A stretch of DNA of 64,000 bases from Mrakia gelida (Eukaryota > Basidiomycota > Tremellomycetes > Cystofilobasidiales > Mrakiaceae): the NCBI GenBank assembly GCA_024345305.1, contig BRON01000010.1, forward strand, positions 372,001-436,000. Direction: 5' to 3'. The translations under genes and the position numbers were made by a program. The notes under the pieces are model-generated. The model worked only from the letters and a program-made list of their open reading frames with translations, had not been told where the DNA came from and did not search any database. Below are positions 33,249 through 44,007 of this stretch, in pieces; the first letter of the stretch is position 1, and each line of letters begins with the position of its first letter.

Positions 33249-36200
33249 TCAAATCTGAGCGTTGACTCCGATGTGGATGGTGCTGAAGAAGAAACGAAGT
33301 CGATCAAGGTCAGCGAGTGCGAGCGAAGAACCGAACGAGAGACAGAGAGAGGGATTTGAGAGCGACTCACTCGTCACCATCCTCAGTAGCCGAAGTCTCA
33401 TCAGGGAAGATGGTCCGAACTCGAGCGTAGAGTTCCGTGATGAGGAAGGATCGGATGATGGAGACCAAGGCGAATCGAGTGGGTGCTGATTGGAAGACGT
33501 AGTTGGGAAGGCTGGTTTGTGAAAGTTAGAGCAAGCAACGAGGTCAGTAAGACCAGAGTGAAAGAAGGAAGAGGGAGGGAGGGAAAGGAAGAGAACGGAC
33601 ATGTGAGTCGAGTTCCTTGCCGCGTCCTCGATTTCCTTGACGACGGTTCCGGCTCGCTTGGGATCGTAGGCTGCTTCGATGGCTCTGAGACGGGGAACGA
33701 GCTCTTCGACATAGGAGGGTCGAGAGTCTCTGTATCCAAGTCGGACGGTGATTCCGTAGAAGCTGAGAGGAACGAGGGCAAGAGGAGGAGGGTCGCGTCA
33801 GTTCGAAGTCGCGTTGAGATGTTCGAACCGAGGGGAAGAGGAGAGCTCACCCTTCCAACGATCTGACTTTGACGATTTCGTATCGATCCTCGAGCTGTAC
33901 GTGAGGTAGGCCGACGATTCGAGTGGAGAGGAAGATCTGGAACGGGGAAACAAAAACGAGTCAGGTTCGAAGGGAGGAAACGCGCGACGAGGAGAGAAAA
34001 GACTTACGACAACTCGGGGAAGAGCAGGCCATCGTCTCAAGAACGAGTAAAACGCGTGAGGGACACCTCTTCCGTCCGAGGTCTTATGGAAGATCGCCAT
34101 CGTTGAGATCCGAGGGAGTTCGAGTTGACCTTCAGGAATCGAGAGCCAGAGCGTCTCGTCGGGAACGGCAGGAGTCTCGTCGTCGTCTCCACCCATCGCG
34201 GTCTCCCGTTTGTGACGATCGTCGACTAGGATCCGAACGCCCGCGGAGGTCGACCTGTCTTGCTCTTCTCCGACGTCGTACTTGGAGTCCTTCGAGTCCT
34301 CCTGCTTGGTGAGCGACGGCGATCGAGTGATGATGTGAGAGAGCTTCGAGTGGTTCTTGGAGTCGAAGAGGTACTCCGAGTGTCGAGCCCAGGTGTAAAA
34401 CGAGAGCATGATGGTGCTGAAAAGAGAGGGAAAGAGAGTTCCGAGATCAGCGACGCGTTCGGCAAGCCCAACGAAGGCGGGGACTTCGAACTCACAGAGC
34501 GACTCCGATCGCGAGAGGGTACCAAGCTCCGTGAGGAACCTTCCTGAAAGAGCTACCCCAGAAGAGAGCTGAAGAGGGGATGCGAAGAAAGGTCAGACGC
34601 GTCGAGAGGAGATAGGGAGCGATTGGTCGACTCACCGTCGATGAATCCGAAGAAAAGGAAGAAGACGATAGCAAGAGGCCAAGGGAGGTCTTTGGTAAAT
34701 GGAATCGAGAGGGTGAGGAAGGATGTCGTGATGAACATGACCGTCGAGACAGCAAACTGGAGGAGAAAAGGGACGCCGAGGCGGCGAAAGGTCAGCGTCG
34801 TTCTCTCGCGAGGAAGGACTGAGCTGAGCTTACACCGTAGGCGTTGGTCAAGGAGAAGGAAGTCTTGAATCCTCCGATAGTCGCGATGACGGCGACCATG
34901 AGGGTGTAGTTGATGGCAGCGAAGTAGATTTGCCCTTGAGAAGTCGAGCTCGTGAACTTCATCCTGAACCTCGGGCAGGCGTCGAAGTTGATGAGTTGTT
35001 GAATGAGGGAGAAGCAAGCAGTGATCATGGTTTGCGAGGCGATGAGGCATGCCAGGATCGCGAAGAGGAAGGTGACCCAGTAGAGACCTCCTCCAATCCC
35101 TCCAGGGATGGTAGCGTAGAAAAGGGAGGACATGACCGCCTCGCCGTCAACGATGATCCTGAGAGAACGAGAGGAACCGCTGGAAGTTAGTCGACGAGCG
35201 AAGAAGGAAGAGAGAGGACTTCGACGAACCTAGCTCCTTGTCCGAGATACGCGAGAACGAGGCACACGTAGGCGAAGATGAAGCCGATGCGGATTGAAGA
35301 GGGAGTGAATTGACCGACTGAGAAAAAGAGAGGACAGCGAGAAGTCAGCAACGAAGCATCCACCTCCTCGATCTGCGCTCGGGGAGAGAGACGCACGGTT
35401 GGCGAAGATAGCTTCGCATCCCGTGATAGCAAGAAGGATCGAAGACAGAGCGTCGAAGTTCTTGGTCCTCACGAAGACTGGAGAGAGAGGGAGAAAGAGA
35501 AGGAGCGTCAGCGTGAAGTTCGAGACGCGACGAAGCGAGCTTTCTTCCACTCACACATCACCGCTCGACTAGGATCGAAAGCTCGGAAGATTCCAGGGTA
35601 CTTGGAGATGTTGATGGCTCCACAGACGGCGAGAAGGAGGAACCAGACGAAGGTGATGGGCGCGAAAGCGTAACTGATCTTCTTCGTCCCGAGGGACTGG
35701 ACGAGGAAGAGGACGAGGAGGAACGCGATGCTGATGGGGACGACCGAGTCGAGGACGGAGGGTTTGGCGACGGCGATACCTCCGACGGCGCTGCAGGAGA
35801 GGAAGGAAAGTCAGAGCCGAAGACGAGATCCTTTAGCGGTCGAGCAAAGACGAGAAAGAAAGCTCACGAGACGACCGAGACGGCGGGAGTCAACACTCTG
35901 AGAAAAGACGAGGAAAAGAGCAGTCAGCAGTTGGGATTGATTATAGATATACACATGAGACACTCACCCATCACCAAGAACGAGCGAAGTTCCAAAGAGA
36001 GCCCAAACCATCAACGGCCACTTCGACTTCTGAAGCAAGTTGAATCCCGTCTTGTTGCTCGCTCCGACCTTCTCCTCGACGACGGCCTCTTCGGTGAGGT
36101 ATCGAGTGAGCTGACGATCTTCGTCCGAAGGGAGCTTCCTGGGGAAGAGAGCAGTCCACAGAGCGAAGGTTCCTAGCAAAACGAGAAGACGAAAGGCAAG

Positions 36201-36848
36201 GTCAGGTCCGAACGAACGACGTCGTGTCGAGTCAAGGGACGATGGCGGTTTTGCCCACTCACCTCCTTCTCCCTCTCCCGTTCCGAAATGCAAGGCGATG
36301 AAGGACTGCATGGAAGCGGGTCAGCTCTAGCAGATGAAGTCTCGCTCGGAGTGAGTCGACTTACGTATTTGAGGAGAGGGACGAGAGTGAGAGACCAGAT
36401 GATGGCGCTGATCGCTCCGACGACGTCTTCGTTCTGCGAAAGGAAAGGGAAGGTCAACGAGAGCCTTCGTGGAAGAGAGAAAGATAGAAGCTCGACTCAC
36501 CGAAGGAACGGGTCCTGAGGAAGGGAAGAGGGTACTGAGGACGTAGAGCGGCGAGGTTCCCTGCATCGTCGAAGAGAGCAAGGGTGAGCAGAACCAGGTC
36601 AGCTCAGCTCAACTACATCCTTCGGTCCTCCCTCGAGAGCACTCACGATATCCGAGTAGATGATCCCAAGAGCTGAGAAGCTCATAAACATGAGTCCTGA
36701 GTAACGAAAGAAGGAAAGAAGGCGAGAGGTCAGCTCCATCTCTTCGCTCAAAACGAAACAACGAGAAGAGGAAGAAAGAAACGCGTCGCGACTCACCTCG
36801 AACACCCTTGGTCTCGTTTCGCTGTCTCGATTGAAGCTCGGCGGTCAT
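33249..36848 (-). CDS. HAK1: HAK/KUP-family high-affinity potassium transporter
   Basis: This plasma-membrane protein takes up K+ (proton-coupled in fungi). It starts MTAELQSRQRNETKGVRG. The family landmarks appear in order: LMFMSFSALGIIYSDI plus GTSPLYVLSTLFPSSG (the conserved GxxYxDIGTSPLYV), then GTFALWTALFPRKLPSDEDR. A cytosolic loop precedes WALFGTSLVLGDGVLTPAVS and VVPISIAFLLVLFLVQSLGT. Next are ITFVWFLLLAVCGAINISKY and the helices around FIFAYVCLVLAYLGQGARII. Then come ASQTMITACFSLIQQL and LPWPLAIVFFLFFGFIDALF. A soluble C-terminus has an acidic insert and ends STIHIGVNAQI at TGA 33251-33249. More than a dozen introns are present. Head-to-tail with STT3 on the same strand, there is no sign of shared function. 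Confidence 0.93.
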
Positions 36849-37508
36849 TTCTGGCTGGGTAGAAGGAAGGAAGAGAAGGGAAGGAAGAGAAGATGGTGGT
36901 CGAACGTGAGGAACGAAAGACGAAAGTATTCTGGGGCTGTGAGCGAGTCGAAGTGAGAGGGATTTCAGCCGTACTCGGGCTCAGAATCTCGAACTGATCC
37001 CCCCCCCCTCGCCTGCTGAAACGAAGTCGCGCAGACGAGGAAGAGGCGTTGTTAGCTTCCAATAGGCGAGCAATGAGGGAATAGGAGATGTCCGTACGCG
37101 TAGCGTACCTGATTTGAGGCCTGAGCAGCGAGAAAGAGCGCAAGGAAGAGGGAAGGGGAAGGTGAGTTCGAGGCGTTCTCGCTCGTCGCGACCTTCGCTC
37201 CCTTTTGCTGTTGAGGCAAAACAGAGAAAATAATGAGGTTCAGTTTCTATCGAAGGGGATCTAAGGAGGACACGAGAAGACAAATGCTCACCAAAAAGAA
37301 ACAGAGAACCATGCTGGCTTCCCTTCCATCTCAAAACTCGTCGACCCCACGCGCGCGACGATCGCGATTCGATTCGAATGACCTACGCGCTCGTTTCGCG
37401 AACGAAGTGCGCTGATAAGAGGGAAGGAAAGAAAAAAATGGCAAAAAGAACTGATTCATCGAGATACGAGAGCTGTCTCGACCCTTCCACCAACGCAACG
37501 CAAAGAGT
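36849..37508. promoter_or_regulatory. HAK transporter promoter region
   Basis: This is 660 bp between the STT3 stop and the HAK start on the same strand. It contains a C-run of about ten near 36998-37008. Intron-like donor, branch and acceptor spacing on the minus strand suggests a spliced leader. K+ or pH responsiveness would be expected for such genes, but no site can be named from the sequence. Confidence 0.45.
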
Positions 37509-40500
37509 CTAGTTGGTCGCCCTCCTCTTGAGCTTGGGCGCCGCCGTCGAAGCTTTCTTGAGTCTCGTTCCTCCCGCGAACTTGTTGGCCGCCTTGTGCT
37601 GTCGTCCCAAGGGATCTAGAGGCTTGACGGCGTAGATTCGGACCTGGTCCAACACGAAAGAACGAAGGAAGAGAGTCAGCTTCCTTGGGAAGGGTGGGGG
37701 GAGGAGGAGGAGCGGGGAAGGAGGAGAGGAGAAAAGGGGGGACGAACGATCCAGTTCTCGCTCGTGAACGCCTCGTCGAGGACGTCGAGGGTGGGACTCT
37801 CTGGGATGTCCTGGTTTCGAACTCGATCCAGAGTTCGCTGGCCACCGAAGAGCTCGGGGAAGCGGAAGTAGGACATCTTGTACATCAGCGAGTTCTTCAT
37901 CGCCGGCGATCTGAAGCGAAAGAACGAACGCGTCCCAGGTCAGCTTCGATTTCTCCTTTCTTCGTCTTCTCGAACGACTGAGAGGGAGAACGAGAGACTC
38001 ACGCGTCCTTATCGACCTTGTACTCTCCTCGAGAGGTGAAGTAGTCCCTCTCCTGGATCTCCTCGGGCCAGACTCCCTGGGCGATTCGAACCATCCAAAG
38101 GAACTTGTTGATGTCGTCTCTGAACGATGCGAGGGAGCGAAGCGAGTCGAGGTCAGCTTTGGACCGCTTCGGAGGAGTAGCAGAGAGATCTGAACGCACC
38201 CGCTGTAGCCGAGAAGACCTCCAAAGATGACCAGCACGTAGTCGACGTCGTGCTTCTTGAGGATGGGGTACGAGACCTCCTCGGACGAGGACATGGCCTT
38301 TCCGACGGTCGCAATGTGAGCTGGAAGAAGAAGAGTCAGAGAAAGGAACGGATCAGTTCGCTGAAGACCAAGCGATAGAGAAGAGAAAGACAAGCTCACT
38401 ATTGTTCCAAGTGTTGTTATCCACGAGCGTCGGTCGATCCGCCATCCCTGCGATCTGGTATCCGTAATCCCACCAACTCATCACCACCGCATCCTCCTTG
38501 GTGTTCATCCTCAACCAGTAGTACGCCTCCCTGAAATCATCGATGATGTTCTGACTTCCGTCGTTGTTCCTCGTCGAGAGGACGACCGACGGCGACGAGT
38601 ACGCGTTCGAGGTGACCCAGGTGCAGTGAAGGACGAAGAGGACGAGGAGGATGAAGAGGTTTCCGACGACGAGCAGTCGAGGTCCGATGCCGAAGATTCC
38701 GTTTCGCGAGGAGGAGGTGGACTTGGTGGAGGAGGAGGAAGCGGCGGCGGCTTTCTTGGAGGCCTTTTTGGAGGGAGGAGTGGGAGGGGTGTCGGTGGCG
38801 GAGGTTCCGGTGAAGGGAGTGGAGAAGATGGCTCGGATGGGTTCTCCCTCTTCAATCTCAACCTCGGGGGTGTAAGGATCGATGTAGGTATGGAGAAGTT
38901 GGGTAACGGCGAGGGCGGAGGCGACACTGGGAAAGGGAACGAACGACGCGCGTTAGCTCGAGCTTCCGGACGCGGCAAGAATCGCAGCAGCAAGACTAGA
39001 TGCTCACCAGACGACGGGAGTGAGCGTGAGCATCTGTTCAGGACGAAAGAAGAAAGAGGGGGGTCAGTTCGAGCTCGGGAGAGTGGACGCGTCTCGTCTC
39101 GGTTTCGGTCGACTCACCAGTCGAACCATGACCTGATGAAAGACAAGAACGAGTCAGCATTGACCTCGAGAACAAGAAATAGATAACAAGATAACAGACT
39201 CACTCCTGCGAAGTAACTGGCGAGAGCGGCGTAGATGATGATGAAGACGTGTCCGTCTGTCAGCTGCTGGAAGCAGAGGAAGATTCCAGCGGGGAAGATC
39301 CAGATGAGCATCTCCAGATCGAAAAAGAACGATGGCCAGGCCGTGGGCTGATGTTCCGAGACTGAGGCGATGATGGGAACTGGAGGAGGGAACGACGACG
39401 CGAGTTCGAGTCGGTCGAGGTCAGTTCGACGAGAGAAGCGCGAGTTGAGGCGAGGCGACTCACTATGGATCTTGGCGTATCCAGTGTCCCAAAGAGAGTA
39501 GAATCGACCAGTCCAAGGAGCGATGGTTCCAGACATGGTCATGGCGACGAGAGCAGCGAACGCGATGGCGAAAACGGCGACGACGAAGACGGTGAGGAGG
39601 GTTTGGAACTGCTTCGCTGGGAGGTGGGATCGGACGATTTGGACGAAGGCGACGAGTTGGAGGAGACCGAAGACACCTAATGAGAGTTTAAGATGGATGC
39701 GAGAGTCAGTTTGGCGAAGGCGAGCGAGAGGGAGGGGAGAGAAAGACTCACCGAGAGCAGCCATGTGTTCGCTCGTCTTGAGAGGCAGGAATCCAACGAA
39801 GGGGACCTGCATACTAGCGAGGGTTCCGATGAGGTACCATGACGAGTAGGAGATGTAGAGCCTGTTGGTGAATCGACCCATGAGGACGAGGACGAAGGCG
39901 TGAAGAGGGAGCACTGCGAGAAAGAGCCGAGACGAGATGATGAGCTTCGATTCTCCTCCCTTCGCTCCGTTCTCGTCTTCGTGGACTCACTGTTGGTGAT
40001 GAAAACGTAACCACCCCAAGCAGCGACCATGTAGCCGTAAAAGAGAGCTGCGATGGTTCCCCAGAAGGCCGATCCCTGCTTGAGAGCTCGAATCCAGAGG
40101 TAGAAGGTGAACATGAGGAGGAAGATGGCGATGGCTTCGTTGTCATAGGATCCGGCGACGGAACGGGAGATGTAACCTGTTGAGGAAGTGCGAGAACGAG
40201 GCAAGTATCAGCATCTCGAAGAAAGATGCGATAGAGAGCTCTGAGAGATGTGAAACGAACCAGGAGCGATTCCGATGAAGGCAGCTGCGAGAAGTCCAGC
40301 GGAGTAGCTTCCTTCGGGCGTGAGCTCGTTGGTGAAGCTGATGAGGCAGCGCAAGATACAAAGTCAGCTCTAGCACGTCGTCACTCTTCTCTTGCGAGAA
40401 CTGGGGTCTGGCAGAGCGGATAGGGAAGAAGAAGGACTGGAGGGCTGAAGAGATCGAGCTCAAAAGGACTCACAGATAGGTCGCCCAAGCTGTCAGGCCT

Positions 40501-41286
40501 GAGAAAGCCGGAGCGAGCATGACGCAAACGTTTCGGATATCTACTGGGATGTTGATGAGCTTGAGGAAGTTGTAGATGATTCCCGAGGTGACCATCAGAC
40601 CTGGGTAGACGGTTCCTCCCACGACTCGTCCGAGAGGATACCATGCCGTCGGGTCGAACCAATTCCAGAATTCCTGTAGACACGAAAGAGACAAGGAGAT
40701 GATGAGCTGCAGTTTGGAAAGAGGCGAAAGGGGAGATGACTCACGTAGAATCCGTCGTTGGCGAGGACTTTGGTTGCCCGGCTGGAGGGAGAGGAGAGAT
40801 GGAGGAGAAGGGAGGGAGGGAGGAAGGAAGGAGGTGAAGAGAAGGAAGGGCAACGTTGAGCTTTGACTCGCTCGTTTTCATGAGCTTTTTCCATCAGACA
40901 AGACTGCTAGTACGTACTAGTTGAACCAAGGATCGCTATGGTAAGGCGAAAATGGAAGGAAAATGTCAGCAACGTGGTCTTTCTTCAGCGCGAGCTGTTC
41001 GCCAGCGAAACTCGACCTCCGTCACCATCTCCCTCCTCTTCTCCTTCGCTTTCCCTCCTTCACCTTCCCTTCTGTCCTTCACAGATGGTCGGACAACCCG
41101 AAAGCAGCATAGAGACGTGTTTACTCACAACTCGTGAATGATACTCTCATGCCTGATGACAGCAAACAGTCTTGAAGCGATCGCAGCTCCGGAGATGGTG
41201 GCCAGAATCAAGAATCGAAGGAGAGCGGAAGAGTTGGCTAACGTCGACTTCTTGAACTTGGGGAGAGAGTAGGCGTCGGGTGCCAT
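37509..41286 (-). CDS. STT3: Oligosaccharyltransferase catalytic subunit Stt3
   Basis: Stt3 transfers the lipid-linked glycan to Asn-X-Ser/Thr in the ER lumen. It starts [20 protein letters not shown]. The first luminal loop has the metal-binding motif EFDPWFNYRATK; its DPWFNY part is encoded by an 18-nt microexon (40935-40918). Further landmarks are [40 protein letters not shown] (SVSEHQP motif), [20 protein letters not shown] (WWDYG acceptor-site motif) and DNNTWNN. Then come [18 protein letters not shown] and a basic C-terminus, KLKRRATN. A Ser/Ala/Lys-rich insert lies before the WWDYG domain. The ~11 membrane helices are interrupted by many introns. All catalytic motifs are intact. It is divergent from DUF1917-like gene 1 across 318 bp. 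Confidence 0.96.
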
Positions 41287-41604
41287 CGCTGGCGAGGACC
41301 GAGAGAGGGTAGAGGGGAAAGGGGAAGGGAGAAGGAAGGAGAGGTTGTCGGCGTTGAGGACAGCTCGAGCTCGAAAGGAGGAGGTCGCGAGGAGGAGCTG
41401 AAGTCGTCGTTGTCAAGGAAGTTTTTGAACCTTTCTTTGAGGCGTTGAGCAGAGAGTCAGCATCCTATGACATCAGTGAATAGAGACCTGGGAAAAGTTG
41501 AGCGAAAAATAGTCAACCCGTCGCGTCTTCGCTCCACCTTCGAAAGCTCACCTCTTTCCTCCATCTCCTCTCAAACGGCCACCCTCTCCACCCATTCAAC
41601 AGCT
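41287..41604. promoter_or_regulatory. Divergent promoter, STT3 / DUF1917-like gene 1
   Basis: This short shared upstream region lies between two starts pointing apart. It is GA-rich near 41310-41345 and CT-rich before 41604. No specific site was recognised. Confidence 0.5.
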
Positions 41605-43750
41605 ATGGACACCATCCCCGATCTCAGATGGACCAAAGATAGCTCAGATACGCTCGCTGAGTTCCTCTCCCAAGTCAGTCGCGTCCTCTGAAGCTCTGGG
41701 ACGAGAAGAAAAGACGAGGAAGGAGAGGTGGAGCTGACCTTCTCTCCCTCCCCTCCCCTTTCCCTCTCGAGCAGAAGAAGCCTTCGATGATCCGAGACGA
41801 TGGGACCAAGCCAGTGAGTGAGCTAGTAACTAGCTATACTCGAGATGCTGATCTGACACCTTCTCGCACTCTTCTTATAGTGGATCTGGGTCGAGAAGGA
41901 GAAGTTCGCTGCCAAAGCCGACGAGGTCAAGAACACCGAGACTCTCGAGGCTGGGATGGAGATCGGTGAGCCTTCCTGGTCCTTGTGACCGCCTCTGCAG
42001 ATTTGTATGGATCCGACGCTGACCTGGATCCCTTTTCTTTGCGCTCCAGTCGCTGCTGTGACCGAGAAAGTTCTGGACATCGAGGTGAGCTCGATTCTTG
42101 CCTTCTCTCCCTCCGCCCGCTCTACTGACTCTCCTTCCCCATCTCAGGCCGACCCCGCCATCCCAACCCGAGCGAACAAGTCTAAGGGAACTAGGAGTAA
42201 GAAGGATCTTCGAGAGGAGGTCAGTCTATTCGTCCATCTCTAGCGCGTCCTTTCTCCCTCCCGATTCGCTGACCTCTTCTCTTCTCTTCCCTTCGTTCAG
42301 GCTCAAGCTGAAGCAGCCGCTCAGCTCAAGGAACTCGCTCTTTCTTCTGGGGATACCTGTGGGAAGTGGCTCCTCTTCCGAGATGGATCGAAGGTCGATG
42401 GGTTCGTTCCTCTGAGCCGTCGTCTCGCCCCATCTTCAAAACCACTGACCCCACGCGTCTTCTTCCATCGTTCTCACAGAACTTTCGCCGCTCTCGCTAA
42501 GTCTCTCGTCGATGGACCTCTCAGTAAAACCGAGTGTCGACTCATGAAGGTCGCAACCTGTCCTCGGTTCGACGAGGAGCACTACCGTCAGTCCCGTTCG
42601 GTCGCGTCGTGATCGTTCGACGAGTTGAAGCTGCAGCTGCTCATCCTCTCCGCGTTGAATCTTTCTCTTCTAGAACACGTCATCTGCCTATACTAGTGAG
42701 TACTGCTCCCCTAAACGTCCGACGTATACCTCTCGTTGACTGATCGCACTCGTCACCTCTCAACAGCCCGAACGGTTCGTTCTCCTCTCTTTCTTGCCCT
42801 CTCCGTCCCTCTCTTCATCTCTGACCTCTGTCCTTCTCCCATCTCTCAGTCTACGACAAGAAGGCCTCCGAGGAAATTCTCCGAACCGTCGCCGAGAACC
42901 ACGGAATCGAGCTCTCCTCAGTCAAGTCGGATCTCTACACCGTTCTCGGTCTCGACTCGAAGGTCAGCTCCACCATTCCTTGCTCTTCCCCTTCGTACGC
43001 CGCGAAACTGATGCTGACTCGCTTCTCGCTTATCTCCTATCAGCACGAATCCAAGATGAGATCGACCATCTGGCAGCCCAAGGAGCTCGGAATCGACAAG
43101 GAGGAGATGAAGGTTCGTCTCGGTCGTCGACATCGCTTCGACCTTGTCCCCCACACTCGCTCCCTTCCACCCTCCTTCTGACAGTGCTGCTCCATCTGCT
43201 TCTTCCCCAGAAAATCACCGAAGCCCACTGGGAGAACGCCAAACAGAACGCCGCCGAAGACGGTTCAACGGACGACGCGACTTCCTCCAAGAGGAAAGCT
43301 CCTGCACCGACCGAGGAGGAGATCAAAGCTCAGCAGTTGAAGGTTAAGAGGTACGCTCATCACACTCAACCAATCCTCCTCCGCCGGACGTGCTTCAACT
43401 CGATAAGAACCTCGTCCTCATCCCCTTCCTCACTGACCTCCCACTTCGACGCGTCCCCTCCCCTCAGAGCCAAAGCCAAACGAGCCAACGCCGAGTTCGA
43501 CGACGACTCTTCCTCCGACGACGACGCCAAACCCAAGAAGGTCGTCAAGACCAAAAAGATCGCTGCTGCTCCTGCGAAGTCGAAGAAACAGGTCAAGAAG
43601 GATTCGGACGAGTCGAGCGCGTCGGAGGACGACGAGAAGAAGAAGAAGAAGCCTGTTTCGAAGGAGAAGCAGAAGGAGGTTGCGAAACCGGAGCCGGTGA
43701 AGACGAAGACGAAGGCTGAGTTGAGTGGGAGTGAGACGGAGGAGGAGTGA
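41605..43750 (+). CDS. DUF1917/BLES03-like (eIF4E-fold-like) protein, paralog 1
   Basis: This is the first of four related genes. The N-terminus MDTIPDLRWTKDSSDTLAEF leads through a small exon to WIWVEKEKFAAKADEVKN. The core then reads TCGKWLLFRDGSKVDG, TFAALAKSLVDGPLSKTECR, LMKVATCPRFDEEHYQHVIC and LYYPNVYDKKASEEILRTVA. It ends with SSVKSDLYTVLGLDSKHESK and STIWQPKELGIDK. The GKWLLF / AKV-type / HVICLY / KSDLYTVLG order resembles the DUF1917 family (human C11orf68/BLES03), whose fold is eIF4E-like. A 22-nt exon (42673-42694) and an 8-nt exon (42767-42774) encode QHVICLYYPNV. The C-terminus is a charged tail: FDDDSSSDDD, Lys-rich blocks and ELSGSETEEE. Molecular role is unknown. The family call is from remembered motif order. 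Confidence 0.78.
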
Positions 43751-44007
43751 GGTTGGGATGAGGAGGAGGGAGGGGATGGGGGGGGAGAGGGGAACGTAAC
43801 GACCTTGATGAATACGATTTTTTTTTGGCTGCTTGATGCGAAGCTGTGGAAGGCGACATCGAGAACGACTTTCGGAGAATGAAAAATTGAGTTCGTGGGC
43901 CTATCCTGACCCCGAGCGAGCGAACGAACGAAAGCTGGAGCTCGAGCTCATCATCTCCTCCCTCCCTCTTCGTTCTCCCACACCCACGACCAGCGACCCA
44001 CACCCAC

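Noticed and set aside
38511..39186. Gly/Glu-rich and Pro-rich frames over the STT3 insert
   Set aside because: These are shadows of the Ser/Lys/Pro-rich STT3 exon and its intron.
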